Shown here one piece after another: positions 24,379 through 35,377 of a stretch of 38,163 bases of DNA; position 1 is the first letter of the stretch, and each line of letters starts with the position of its first letter. Both the position numbers and the translations under genes were made by a program. The stretch lies in NCBI GenBank assembly GCA_016935485.1, contig JAFGQW010000343.1, forward strand, positions 1-38,163, given 5' to 3'. Below the pieces are notes generated by a model. The model was not told the origin of the DNA. It saw only the letters and a list, made by a program, of their open reading frames with translations, and ran no database searches. Source of the stretch: Planctomycetota bacterium (GTDB taxonomy: Bacteria; Planctomycetota; JAFGQW01).

Positions 24379-25554
24379 TCACGGGTTGGACGGGCGCTCC
24401 TCGGGGAGGGCCGAGCTTTGCGGGGACGCGCCCCGCGACATCGCCAGGTAGGAGTCGCGCTCCTCCATGGCCCGGCGCACGTCGTCGTCGAACTCGCGTC
24501 CCGCGCGGCGGAGCGCACTGAGGAAGCGGTCCATGTCGGCGACCGCTCCCGCATAATCGCCAAGCCTGGCCTTGATCCAGGCGCGGGCCGGCAGGTACCG
24601 AGGCGGGGCGCCGGGGTTGATCGCGTAGATCGCGTTCAGACACTCCAGCGCCTTGGCGTAATCCCCCCGGGCCCGGTAGACGGAGGCCAGCGCGTCCCGG
24701 GCCTCGGCGTCCCGGATCCGGTTGGTGAGGATCTTCTGCTCGAGCTCTTGGCGGCTGCCCGTGACGCCACGCGGCAGGACCCCCGCCTGCTGCCACTTCT
24801 CGTAGACCTCCCGGGTCTGGCGGGCGTACGTGAGCCACTGCTCGAGATGGGCGATCGCCTCGTCGTAGCGCTGGAGGTTGGCGCAGGTCATCCCGATCAG
24901 CAGGTACGATTGGTGCTGCTCGGGCGCGACCTCCTGGAGCCGGCGGGCCTCCGCGAGCGTGTGCTCCAGATAGCTGCGGCGCTGCTGTTGCGCCGTGAGG
25001 ATCTCGGCGTCTCGCAGCGGCGGGTCGGCCGACGCCGCCTCGAGCCGATCGAGCCTGACTCCGGCGAGGGTCGCCAGATTCCGGTACGCACTGGCCAGTC
25101 CGTAGTGGACCCGCCATTCGCCGGACCTGAGATCGGCGGCTTTTTCCAGGTAGTCGATCGCCTCCAGGCACTTCTTCTCGATGCTCTCCTGCTGGTCATC
25201 GTTCCGGCGGTATCGCAGGAGCTCGGCAGCCTGCTGGAAGAGCGCGAAGCCGGCGCCGAGGTGCGCCTTGAGGCTGTAGGAGTCGTAATCGAGCGCCTTC
25301 TTGAACTGCACTTCCGCCTGGCGGAAGTGGCGCAGAGCTCGCTGCGGGTCGCCGTCGGCTCGAGCCTGGGAGGCCTGATCGATGTGGCGCTGGGCGAGGT
25401 TGCTGTACGTGGCGTACGCTTCGCGGCTCGCCTGGCTTGTCATCCAGTCGGGTGAGAGGAAGTCCCCGATCGCATAGCGCGTGGATCGGCAGCCGACGAG
25501 CGCAGGCAGGGTGAACCCGAAGACGATGAAGAGGAGACGGGTGCGGATCGACAT
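24379..25554 (-). CDS. TPR-repeat lipoprotein, function unknown
   Basis: The protein has 391 residues. The signal peptide ends in LVGC with Cys22 as the lipidation site. Several TPR units follow through most of the length, for example HFRQAEVQFKKALDYDSYSL, LKAHLGAGFALFQQAAELL and the late pair DALASVYRARGDYAKALECL / PARAWIKARLGDYAGAVADM. TPR lipoproteins usually serve as docking platforms at the outer membrane. ATG 25554 has AAGGGA about nine bases upstream; the longer open frame upstream has no signal peptide. It has its own promoter candidate and is probably monocistronic, ending 39 bases from the converging HEAT-lipoprotein gene. Confidence 0.75.
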   Translation of the reverse strand: MSIRTRLLFIVFGFTLPALVGCRSTRYAIGDFLSPDWMTSQASREAYATYSNLAQRHIDQASQARADGDPQRALRHFRQAEVQFKKALDYDSYSLKAHLGAGFALFQQAAELLRYRRNDDQQESIEKKCLEAIDYLEKAADLRSGEWRVHYGLASAYRNLATLAGVRLDRLEAASADPPLRDAEILTAQQQRRSYLEHTLAEARRLQEVAPEQHQSYLLIGMTCANLQRYDEAIAHLEQWLTYARQTREVYEKWQQAGVLPRGVTGSRQELEQKILTNRIRDAEARDALASVYRARGDYAKALECLNAIYAINPGAPPRYLPARAWIKARLGDYAGAVADMDRFLSALRRAGREFDDDVRRAMEERDSYLAMSRGASPQSSALPEERPSNP

Positions 25555-25584
25555 GGCCGGTGTTCCCTTCTTTCTGCAATGGTC

Positions 25585-25613
25585 AAGGTAGCAGCCGGCG
25601 GCCGGCCGGTCAA
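25585..25613 (-). promoter_or_regulatory. Promoter for the TPR lipoprotein gene
   Basis: On the minus strand TTGACC (25613-25608), a 17-base spacer and TACCTT (25590-25585) form a sigma70-like promoter. The -35 matches at five of six positions and the -10 at only three. The transcript would start near 25578, leaving a short leader of about 24 bases that contains the ribosome binding site. Confidence 0.45.
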
Positions 25614-25701
25614 TCTGCCGGGCGTGGCGGGAGCAGGCGCGACGGGCTGGAACGGCGCTCGGCCCGGCTTGCGCCGTCATGTGCGGTCTACTCACGGCAG
25701 A

Positions 25702-27213
25702 CTACACGAGCTCCCCCAGCAGGCGGCGCAGGCGCGCGGGCTCGATCCTGAGCTCCAGAATGGCGCTGCGGGACACGGACACTTGCCCGGCGGGGGCGCC
25801 GCGGAGCCGGGTGATATGCTTGCGGAGCGTGTGCAGCACCGCGGCCGTTCTCGCGCCGCGGATCTTCGAGAAGTGCACCGCGAGGTGAGCGGCGTCGAGC
25901 AGGGTCTCCGGCGGGCAGGGCCTGCCCCGCGGGAGCTTCACCACGACGTGGGAGCCCGGGTAGTCGCGTACGTGAAGCCACAGGTCGCTGCCGCGGGCGA
26001 GGCGGAAGGTGAGCTCCTCGTTGCCGGGTCCGCTCCGGCCGACGAGCAGCATGAGTCCGTCTGCGCTCCGGAATTGCAGCGGGCTGCGGCCTGTACCGGA
26101 CCGGGCGGGCCGCCGGGCCGCGCGCGGCGGCTCCTGGGGCGGGCGGAGGAGCCGATGCTCCAGTGCCTCCGCCGCGAGCGCGGCGACCTCGGGAAGGTCC
26201 GCCGCGGCGCGGAGGCGCTGCGCAAGCTCGTCGAGCGACGCCAGTGCGGCGGCGAAGGCGTCGCGCACCTGCCGAGCCTTTGTGGCCGCGGCCCGGAGCT
26301 TGCGGTAGCGCCGGAAGAGCGCCTGCAGGCTTTCCTCGGGGGACTTCCTCGGATCGAGCGCGATGACGGTGGGAGCCGGGGGATCGGCGAAGTAGTCGAT
26401 CAGCGTGACCTCGTGCTGCCCCCGCCGGATGCGATGGAGCTCGCCCTTGAGGAGCTCGCCCTGCCGGCGCACCTGTTCTGCGCGATCGGCTTCGGCCAGG
26501 TCCGCCTCGATGCGGGCCAGGCGCGCCGTGGCGCGCTCCCGCGCGTGCGCCAGGCGCCGTTCGAGCTTCTCGCGCTGCGCCGCGAGGTCGGCCGCGGCGA
26601 CCGCCGGCTCGTAGTACTGCGCCGCGGCCCGACTCCACGCGAGCTCGTCGCGGCCTCGGTCCGCCGGTATCCAGGGCGCGGCGCCGGCGGCGATCGGCGC
26701 GCGCGGGCCGAGCGGCACGTACGCGGCGCCGGGGCGCAGCGCTCGCCGGTCCCGGAGCGGGCGCAGCGCGCCGACGATCGTCGCGTCTCCCCCGACCAGC
26801 AACAAGTTCGCGGTACGTCCGTAGAGCTCGGCCTCCAGGCGCGTGGGAGCGGCGCATGCGGGATCCTCGCCGTGGCGAGTGGCGACCACGGTCACGCGCC
26901 GGTCGTCCGGCGCGGCGACCAGCGACGCGATGCGCGTGCCGGTGAGCGCGCGCCGGCAAGCCTCGCGGAACGGCGTGGGGCGCCACGGCCCGCGCGGTTG
27001 CCCCGTCAGCGCGAGGATTCGGGACGCGCGCGGGTGGGCGCTCAACAGGAGGAAGAGGCTGCGCCCCGGGGCGCGGAGCGCGAGGACGAGATCGTGGTCG
27101 CCGCGCTGGCGCACCTCGCGCACCACGGCGCCCGTGACGAGCGGCCGGAGCTCCGCCACGATCTCAGCGATCTCCGGCGCGGTCATCGGCGGTGGATAGG
27201 CGGCGGTCGTCAT
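25702..27213 (-). CDS. NFACT-family ribosome quality-control protein (RqcH/Rqc2-like)
   Basis: The protein has 503 residues. The NFACT-N domain contains the Asp-Arg pair needed for tRNA binding in RqcH, here PDDRR at about 102-106, followed by LEAELYGRTANLLLVG. A central coiled coil (about 215-290) reaches toward the ribosomal stalk region. The C-terminal NFACT-R (DUF814) domain has DLWLHVRDYPGSHVVV near 408-424. In other bacteria such proteins bind stalled 50S subunits and add C-terminal alanine tails; the same is inferred here. It is slightly shorter than the usual ~570 residues, with a reduced central region. ATG 27213 is chosen; ATG 27186 is also possible, and neither has a strong Shine-Dalgarno. 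It follows ndk by 49 bases. Confidence 0.88.
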   Translation of the reverse strand: MTTAAYPPPMTAPEIAEIVAELRPLVTGAVVREVRQRGDHDLVLALRAPGRSLFLLLSAHPRASRILALTGQPRGPWRPTPFREACRRALTGTRIASLVAAPDDRRVTVVATRHGEDPACAAPTRLEAELYGRTANLLLVGGDATIVGALRPLRDRRALRPGAAYVPLGPRAPIAAGAAPWIPADRGRDELAWSRAAAQYYEPAVAAADLAAQREKLERRLAHARERATARLARIEADLAEADRAEQVRRQGELLKGELHRIRRGQHEVTLIDYFADPPAPTVIALDPRKSPEESLQALFRRYRKLRAAATKARQVRDAFAAALASLDELAQRLRAAADLPEVAALAAEALEHRLLRPPQEPPRAARRPARSGTGRSPLQFRSADGLMLLVGRSGPGNEELTFRLARGSDLWLHVRDYPGSHVVVKLPRGRPCPPETLLDAAHLAVHFSKIRGARTAAVLHTLRKHITRLRGAPAGQVSVSRSAILELRIEPARLRRLLGELV

Positions 27214-27262
27214 GACCGATGCCCCGGACCCGCGCGCCCCCCCGCGGGTGGGCGGCGGCGGG

Positions 27263-27733
27263 TCAGACCAGGTCCTCGGCTCCGTGACACCACCGGGCGA
27301 GCGCGGGCTCGAAGTCGAGGATCTCGCCGGCGGCAAAGAACAGGTCGAGCTCCCGGGCGGCGCTTGCCGCGGAGTCCGACCCGTGCACGATGTTGAACGC
27401 GGTCGAGGCGCTGAAATCGCCGCGGATGGTGCCGGGCGCCGCCTGGTGGCCGAAGGTCTTGCCCATCAGGTCCCGCACCACCTGGATGGCCCGCGGTCCG
27501 CGGACGGCCAGAGCGACCACTGGTCCCGCGGTGATGAACTCGACGAGGCCCGGGTAGAAAGGCTTCTGCCGGTGCTCGGCGTAGTGGCGCTCCGCGAGCG
27601 CGCGGGACACCCGGAGGAGCTTCAGGCCGACGAGCGCGAGCCCCTTCTTCTCCAGCCGGGCGATGACCTCGCCGACGAGGCCGCGCTGGACGCCGTCGGG
27701 TTTGACGAGCACGAGCGTGGTTTCGATGGCCAT
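27263..27733 (-). CDS. ndk: Nucleoside diphosphate kinase
   Basis: The protein has 156 residues. It carries the family start LVLVKPDGVQRGLVGEVIARLE, the GTIRGDF motif and the active-site segment FNIVHGSDS with His117, the residue phosphorylated during transfer of the gamma phosphate from NTPs to NDPs. The usual GATNPxxAAPGTIR stretch reads GKTFGHQAAPGTIR here, a variant before a conserved motif. ATG 27733 has GGAAGGA seven bases upstream, which decides the start over the ATG 21 bases earlier. It follows atpD with 66 bases between, occupying the place where atpC normally lies. Confidence 0.95.
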   Translation of the reverse strand: MAIETTLVLVKPDGVQRGLVGEVIARLEKKGLALVGLKLLRVSRALAERHYAEHRQKPFYPGLVEFITAGPVVALAVRGPRAIQVVRDLMGKTFGHQAAPGTIRGDFSASTAFNIVHGSDSAASAARELDLFFAAGEILDFEPALARWCHGAEDLV

Positions 27734-27765
27734 CGCGATTCCTTCCGTCGGCATGCCGCACCGGA

Positions 27766-27781
27766 CCGGGCCGCCGCCCGG
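27766..27781 (-). other. GC hairpin between atpD and ndk
   Basis: CCGGGC and GCCCGG (six perfect pairs, loop of four) sit in the short gap after atpD. No T-run follows on the minus strand, so it is not a standard terminator. It may protect the upstream mRNA end or reduce read-through into ndk. Confidence 0.3.
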
Positions 27782-27799
27782 CCGCGTCGGCGCGTCGTG

Positions 27800-29260
<1,461 letters not shown>

Positions 29261-29369
29261 TCAGCGTGGCGGAGCTCCCGGAGGCGTTCCGCGTCCCTTC
29301 TTTCAGCGTGTTGCGGGCGGCGGGGCGGGCGCGCGGCCGGCGGCCGGCCGTGCGTCGGCCCCGCCCGGG

Positions 29370-30248
29370 TCATCGCAGCCCCTGCGAGCCGCCCACGATC
29401 TCGGCCAGCTCGCGGGTGATCTGCGCTTGGCGCACCTTGTTCAGATTGCGGGTGAGGGTCTTGATCATGTCCTCCGCGTTCTCGGTGGCGTTCTTCATCG
29501 CGTTGCGCCGGGCGACCTGCTCGCTCGCGGTGGTCTCGAGCAGTGCCTGGAACAGCACGCTCTCCACGTAGACCGGCAAGAGGGAGGCGAAGATCTCCGC
29601 ACGCGCCGGCGAGTAGATCGCGGCGTCGCCGGCGCCGCGCGCCAGGCCGGCGGGGGCGGCGGGACGCACCGGGAGCACGGCCAGGGTTACGGCCGGCTGG
29701 CGGAGCGCGGATTCGTACCGCGCGCAGACGAGTGTGACGCGGTCGACCCGGTCCTCCTCGGCGGCGGCGAAGCGGGCCGTCAGCGCGCGCGCCAGCGCGA
29801 CTGCGTCCGCGAAGACCGGTCGATCGGGGAGCGGCGCCGCCGTGGCGACCTCCTCCCCCTGGAACCGGAGCAGGCCGGCGACCTTCTTGCCGAGGACGTG
29901 GATCTCGGTCGGGTGCCCCGCGCTCCGGATGCGGCGGAGCTCCTCCATACAGCGGCGGTAGAGGTTGGTGTTGAACGCGCCGCACAGCCCACGGTTGGAG
30001 GAGAGCACCACCACCGCCTCCCGGCGGATGTCGGCGCGTTCGGCCAGCAGCGGGTGGTCGGGCAGGTCGCCGCTCGAGACCAGGCGCGCCATGACCTCGG
30101 TGAACCCGCGGAGAAAGGGCCGCGCCTCGAGCATGCGGTTGAGCGCGCGCTTCATGCGTCCGGTGGCCACCATCTCCATGGTGCTGGTGATCTTGTGCGT
30201 GGCCCGCACGCTCTTGATGCGGTTGCGGATCTCCTTGATCTTCGCCAT
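29370..30248 (-). CDS. atpG: ATP synthase F1 subunit gamma
   Basis: The protein has 292 residues. It has the N-terminal helix EIRNRIKSVRATHKITSTM, the central VVVLSSNRGLCGAFNTNLYR core and the C-terminal helix ATENAEDMIKTLTRNLNKVR with QITRELAEIVGG, all diagnostic of the rotor shaft. The paired N- and C-terminal helices form the coiled coil inside the alpha3beta3 ring. It starts one base after the atpA stop codon, so translation is coupled. Nothing is missing by length. Confidence 0.97.
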   Translation of the reverse strand: MAKIKEIRNRIKSVRATHKITSTMEMVATGRMKRALNRMLEARPFLRGFTEVMARLVSSGDLPDHPLLAERADIRREAVVVLSSNRGLCGAFNTNLYRRCMEELRRIRSAGHPTEIHVLGKKVAGLLRFQGEEVATAAPLPDRPVFADAVALARALTARFAAAEEDRVDRVTLVCARYESALRQPAVTLAVLPVRPAAPAGLARGAGDAAIYSPARAEIFASLLPVYVESVLFQALLETTASEQVARRNAMKNATENAEDMIKTLTRNLNKVRQAQITRELAEIVGGSQGLR

Positions 30249-30249
30249 G

Positions 30250-31779
<1,530 letters not shown>

Positions 31780-32373
31780 TCAGTTCTCCTGTGGGTCCTG
31801 CCGGTCGGCCGCGCGGTCCCCGGGGTGCGCGCCGCCGCCGCCACGCGCGTGATCCCGGAGGCGCCGCAACCGCGTGGCGAGCGAGCCGTCGAGAAGGCGG
31901 TCGCCGAAGCGGATCGTCAGGCCGCCGATCAGGTCGGGGTCCACCGTCGCCTCCAGCTGCACCGTCTGGCCGGTCCGGCGGGCGATCTCGCTGGTGATCC
32001 GGGCGGCGACGGCGTCCGGGAGCGCCGTGGCGGAAGTCACGCGGACTGCGATGCGACCCTCGGCGCCGTCGACCAGATCGTCGTAGGCTTCCCGGATCCG
32101 GCCGAAGAACATCTCGCGGCCCTTGCGGACCAGCAGGCGGAGGAAGTTCGCGGTGACGGTGTCGACGTGCGGCGCGATGGCGGCGTCGATCACCTGCTGC
32201 TTGTCGGCCTGGGGTGTGCCGGGCGAGTCGAAGAAGATGCGGATCGCGCGATGTTCCCGGAACACGTCGGCCAGATCCCGCATGTCCCGGTCGATTTCCG
32301 CGCGGCGGCCCTGGTCGGTCGCCAGCGCGAACAGGGCCTGCGCGTACACCTTGGCGATGGCGAAGTCGCTCAT
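31780..32373 (-). CDS. atpH: ATP synthase subunit delta
   Basis: The protein has 197 residues. The N-terminal six-helix domain begins IAKVYAQALFALA, and the C-terminal part has LIGGLTIRFGDRLLDGSLATRL, the family's closing signature. It joins the top of F1 to the b subunits. The last ~20 residues (Gly/Arg/Asp-rich) extend past the usual end. It overlaps the atpF stop by ATGA. Confidence 0.93.
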   Translation of the reverse strand: MSDFAIAKVYAQALFALATDQGRRAEIDRDMRDLADVFREHRAIRIFFDSPGTPQADKQQVIDAAIAPHVDTVTANFLRLLVRKGREMFFGRIREAYDDLVDGAEGRIAVRVTSATALPDAVAARITSEIARRTGQTVQLEATVDPDLIGGLTIRFGDRLLDGSLATRLRRLRDHARGGGGAHPGDRAADRQDPQEN

Positions 32374-32897
32374 GCGGTCAGCTTCCCGAGATGCGAAACC
32401 GACTCCTCCGCCAGACGGCGGTGGTCCGCGTCGGTGATGGCGCGGCCCAGCACCGTGGCGGCCGCCTCGAGGCTCAGGTCCACGGCCTCGCGGCGGAGCG
32501 CCTCGATTGCCCGGTCGCGCTCCAGCCCGATCTCCTGGCGGCTGCGCGCGAGGATCTGCTCCGCCTCCGCGCGCGCCTGGCCCACGATCTCCGTCCGGAG
32601 CTTCTGGCCCTCGACGCGCCCCTCCTCGAGGATGGCGCGGGCTTCTTCCCGCGCCCGGGCGATCTCCTCGCGGTGCGCCTCGACCAGGGCGGTCGCCTCC
32701 TGCCGGCTCCGGTCGGCCTCGTCGAGCGCCTGGCGAATCGATCGCTCGCGCTCCTCGAGCGCGTTCAAGAGCTTGGGCCAGGCCGTCTTGTAGAGCAGCA
32801 CGAAGAGCAGGACGAAGGTGACGATGACCCAGATCCCGATGCCCAGGGGGGACGCTTCGAGCGGACTCGAGGCGAGGAACGCCGGATCGGTCGACAT
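32370..32897 (-). CDS. atpF: ATP synthase F0 subunit b
   Basis: The protein has 175 residues. A periplasmic N-terminus and transmembrane helix (about 18-36, IGIWVIVTFVLLFVLLYKTAWPKLL) lead into a long charged coiled coil rich in Ala, Glu and Arg that forms the peripheral stalk. One b-type gene is present, so a homodimeric stalk is expected. ATG 32897 is preceded by GGAGGA. It lies 25 bases after atpE and overlaps atpH. Confidence 0.95.
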   Translation of the reverse strand: MSTDPAFLASSPLEASPLGIGIWVIVTFVLLFVLLYKTAWPKLLNALEERERSIRQALDEADRSRQEATALVEAHREEIARAREEARAILEEGRVEGQKLRTEIVGQARAEAEQILARSRQEIGLERDRAIEALRREAVDLSLEAAATVLGRAITDADHRRLAEESVSHLGKLTA

Positions 32898-32922
32898 GCT
32901 GGACTTCCTCCGTCGCGGGTCA

Positions 32923-33228
32923 CTACTTGGGCATCTTGTCGAGGATCTCGGTGACGGTGGAGGTCACGTTGCCCATGAGCAGGAAGCAGATCGCGCACGC
33001 GAACAGTGCCACCCCCTCCACCAGGGCCGCCGTGAGGATCATCATGCCGCGGATGTCGCCCGAGGCCTCGGGCTGGCGGGCCACCGCGCTCACCGAGTTG
33101 CCGCCGATCAGCCCGATGCCGATCGCGGCGCCGATCGCGGCCAGGCCGGCGCCGACGCCGGCGCCGAGCAGGCCCACGCCCATGTCCCACGACGCGGCGT
33201 CCAGGCCGGCGAGGATCAGGTCTACCAT
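32923..33228 (-). CDS. atpE: ATP synthase F0 subunit c
   Basis: The protein has 101 residues, long for a c subunit because of about 15 additional N-terminal residues. Helix 1 is Gly/Ala-rich (GAGVGAGLAAIGAAIGIGL), the loop reads ARQPE, and helix 2 carries the ion-binding carboxylate Glu71 in AALVEGVALF. The sodium-type residues (a Gln in helix 1, and Ser or Thr after the Glu) are not present: these places are Ile and Gly. Proton coupling is therefore inferred. ATG 33228 has GGGAG about 11 bases upstream. Confidence 0.96.
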   Translation of the reverse strand: MVDLILAGLDAASWDMGVGLLGAGVGAGLAAIGAAIGIGLIGGNSVSAVARQPEASGDIRGMMILTAALVEGVALFACAICFLLMGNVTSTVTEILDKMPK

Positions 33229-33354
33229 AGCGATTCATGCTCCCTTCTTCCGTGACGCAGTTGCGGGACGCCATGCCGCCGGGGGCACGGGGAAACGGCT
33301 CTCGCGCCTGGGTTCTTGCGGGCGTGGATGCGGGCGCCTCCCGTCGGCATGGGC

Positions 33355-34215
33355 TCAGTGCTGTGGATGGAGGCTCATGCCGATGAACACGGCGCTGAGC
33401 ATGGTGAACACGTACGCCTGGATGAGTGCGACCAGCAGCTCGAGCAGGCTGAACAGGACGATGGCCGCCACCGAAACGGGGGCGATCAGGTACCAGACGG
33501 TGCTGAACGTGAAGATGAAACTCATCAGCGAGAAGATAACGATGTGGCCCGCGGTCATGTTGGCGCACAACCGCACCATCAGCGCGAACGGCTTGACCAC
33601 CAGGCCGACGAGCTCGATCACGAAGAGGAGCGGCCAGACCGCGATCGGCACGCCGCGGGGCACGAGATGGATCCAGAACCGGAGCGGGCCCTGGGCGAGC
33701 ATGCCGCCGACGACCATGCACGCGAACGTGCACAGCGCCAGGGCGCCGGTGACGAACAGATTGCTGGTGGCGGTGGCGCCGAACGGCACCATGCCGAGCA
33801 GATTCATGATGAGAATGAAGAGGAACAGCGTGAGCAGGAACGGGGTGAACTTCCGCCCGTTCTCGACGCCCATGTTCGGATAGATCACGTCGTCCCGGAG
33901 GAACTTTGCGATCACCTCGACGAAATTCCTGAGCCCGCGGGGCACGCGCTCGATGGAGCGCGCCGCGCCCCAGACGACGAGGAAGGTGAGCAGCCCGGCG
34001 AGCAGGATGAACACGGTGTGCTTGGTGACGGCGAGGTGGACGGGCAGCGGGATCTCCATGCCGAGGAACTCGAGCACGTCGAGGCGATCGCCGTCGTAGA
34101 CGTGGTGCAGGATCCAGTTGCTGCCGCGACCGGGGCCCGCACCGTCGTCCTCGCCGCCGCCGGCGGCGGCGAGGAGCGGGCAGAGGCGCGGGAGAGCGGC
34201 CAGAGCGGGGCTCAC
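33355..34215 (-). CDS. atpB: ATP synthase F0 subunit a
   Basis: The protein has 286 residues and several transmembrane helices. The essential proton-channel arginine is Arg215 in LMVRLCANMTAGH, and the matching C-terminal helices include LLELLVALIQAYVFTMLSAVFIGM. The start is GTG 34215, overlapping the stop of the AtpI-like gene as GTGA; the longer open frame upstream has no family similarity. It is followed after 126 bases by atpE. Confidence 0.95.
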   Translation of the reverse strand: MSPALAALPRLCPLLAAAGGGEDDGAGPGRGSNWILHHVYDGDRLDVLEFLGMEIPLPVHLAVTKHTVFILLAGLLTFLVVWGAARSIERVPRGLRNFVEVIAKFLRDDVIYPNMGVENGRKFTPFLLTLFLFILIMNLLGMVPFGATATSNLFVTGALALCTFACMVVGGMLAQGPLRFWIHLVPRGVPIAVWPLLFVIELVGLVVKPFALMVRLCANMTAGHIVIFSLMSFIFTFSTVWYLIAPVSVAAIVLFSLLELLVALIQAYVFTMLSAVFIGMSLHPQH

Positions 34216-34607
34216 GGGATGCGCTCCGCGCCGCCCAGGTCGGTGCCGGCCCCGGTGGGGAGCACCCCGGGCGGATGGGCGGGGCCCGGGGGTCGCGGGC
34301 CGGCGCCGGATCGGGCCCCGGCGCGGGCCTCCAGCACCACGCCCGCGAGGAACGCCGCGAGGAACACCAGGACGAACGCCTCGGGACTCATCCACCTGCG
34401 GGGCACGGCGAAGATCACGAGCACGAGGAGCGCCAGGCGGGCGAGGAACCCGGCGACCATGACCGGCACGGCCCGGCGCGCGTCCAGGGCGAGCGCCCTG
34501 CGTGTGGTCCAGCGGCTGGCGAGCAGGTTCAGGACGCCGCAGGCGGCGCCTCCGGCCACCCCCGCGCAGACCGGCGGCGACAGGGACCCGAGCAGCGGTG
34601 CCGTCAT
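34212..34607 (-). CDS. Small AtpI-like membrane protein
   Basis: The protein has 131 residues with three to four hydrophobic segments (about 9-27, 42-66, 73-92). A basic-rich loop lies between the first two and a Pro/Gly-rich tail follows. Size, topology and its place just before atpB fit the AtpI group, which assists c-ring assembly, but sequence alone is not decisive. ATG 34607 has GGAGAG at six bases' spacing; the longer upstream frame is rejected. The stop overlaps the atpB GTG. Confidence 0.6.
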   Translation of the reverse strand: MTAPLLGSLSPPVCAGVAGGAACGVLNLLASRWTTRRALALDARRAVPVMVAGFLARLALLVLVIFAVPRRWMSPEAFVLVFLAAFLAGVVLEARAGARSGAGPRPPGPAHPPGVLPTGAGTDLGGAERIP

Positions 34608-34733
34608 GACCCACTCTCCGTTTGCGACCTCGACTGACCGCACCGTTACTCGCGTCCGTCCGGCCGTGGCGTGGCGCGCCTGGCCAGGCGATCTTTCGGC
34701 AAGAAAACGAAGTGCAATGTCACCGCGCACAAC

Positions 34734-34753
34734 CGCCCGCCCGAGAGCGGGCG
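34734..34753 (-). other. GC hairpin between the two small ATP-synthase-associated genes
   Basis: CGCCCGC (34734-34740) pairs perfectly with GCGGGCG (34747-34753) around a six-base loop. No T-run follows on either strand. It lies in a 177-base gap between the AtpZ-like and AtpI-like genes, which is long for this operon, and might act as an mRNA-processing or pausing element. Confidence 0.3.
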
Positions 34754-34784
34754 CCGGGCCCGGGAACGCCCCGACCCGGGGAGT

Positions 34785-34991
34785 CTACTTCCGTTCGTCC
34801 GGACCCTTGAACAGGAAGTCCTTGATCAGGAAGTAGGTTCCGCTGATCAAGCCGAAAAACAGGCCGAGAAAGGTGATCCAACCGGTGCTTCCGGCTTGCT
34901 TATCCAGATAGGACCCGAGGAGGGCGCCGACAAGCACAAACAGCGCGAATTGAATCCCGGCCGAAGCGTGGTGCAGGTATCTGCGCGACAC
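34785..34991 (-). CDS. AtpZ/AtpI-like small membrane protein
   Basis: The protein has 68 residues and two transmembrane helices (about 10-28 and 39-59). The family pattern is visible: a Gly in helix 1 (GIQFALFVLVGALLGSYLD), then a DK turn and a Gly-rich helix 2 (LGLFFGLISGTYFLIKDF). These are marks of the AtpZ (putative F0F1 accessory/Mg-Ca transport) proteins that precede atpI-atpB. GTG 34991 with GGGG nine bases upstream is chosen over TTG 35000. It is the first gene of the ATP synthase operon in this window. Confidence 0.75.
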   Translation of the reverse strand: MSRRYLHHASAGIQFALFVLVGALLGSYLDKQAGSTGWITFLGLFFGLISGTYFLIKDFLFKGPDERK

Positions 34992-35108
34992 GAGTAGCAA
35001 CCCCGCAAAGCCGCGTGGGAGAAGAGCTGGCCGACGACGATCCGGGAGTCGCGCGGGCGAGTTGCGCCCGCCGGCTGGCGTGACGGTCTTCTTCTTCCCG
35101 ATGCGCGG

Positions 35109-35137
35109 ACCCTAACCGCGCCGCCGGCGCGCGTCAA
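35109..35137 (-). promoter_or_regulatory. Candidate promoter of the ATP synthase operon
   Basis: On the minus strand TTGACG (35137-35132, five of six -35 matches) is followed after 17 bases by TAGGGT (35114-35109, three of six -10 matches). The leader to GTG 34991 would be about 110 bases. The weak -10 makes the call tentative. Confidence 0.4.
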
Positions 35138-35226
35138 CACCGTCCTCGGTCTGCGGTCGCGCCGGGTCGCGTCGCGCCCCGGGAGTACCGGCGTTGCGGG
35201 GGACGGCCGCTCCCTCGCCCCGGCGC

Positions 35227-35256
35227 TTGCCCGGCCCGGCCGAGGTGTCGTATATC
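35227..35256 (+). promoter_or_regulatory. Candidate promoter of aspS
   Basis: TTGCCC (35227-35232) and TATATC (35251-35256) are separated by 18 bases. The same TTGCC type of -35 occurs in the two other plus-strand promoter candidates in this window. The transcript would start near 35263, leaving a leader of about 115 bases. Confidence 0.5.
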
Positions 35257-35377
35257 TGGTTCGCAGGCAGGCCGCACGCCGCCGCGTGGTCGAGTGCGGC
35301 GCGCGCACCACGGGCGGAGGTTCCGCGGCCGCCGATCGTCCCGGGCGCTGCCGCGGGGCCGCAAAGGGGGGAGAGCC

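Larger units (their letters stand above)
34992..35377. other. Divergent intergenic region between the ATP synthase operon and aspS
   Basis: These 386 bases hold no convincing gene; the open frames crossing them are low-complexity shadows. A promoter candidate points each way (35109-35137 minus, 35227-35256 plus). A pyrimidine run (CTTCTTCTTCCC near 35089-35100) reads as a purine-rich GAAGAAGAAG on the minus strand, downstream of the minus promoter and within the operon leader. No RNA gene or known riboswitch was recognised. Confidence 0.7.

Noticed and set aside
32923-33228. Sodium-dependent ATP synthase c subunit
   Set aside because: The helix-1 Gln and the Ser/Thr after the carboxylate that mark sodium sites are Ile and Gly here, so proton use is more likely.
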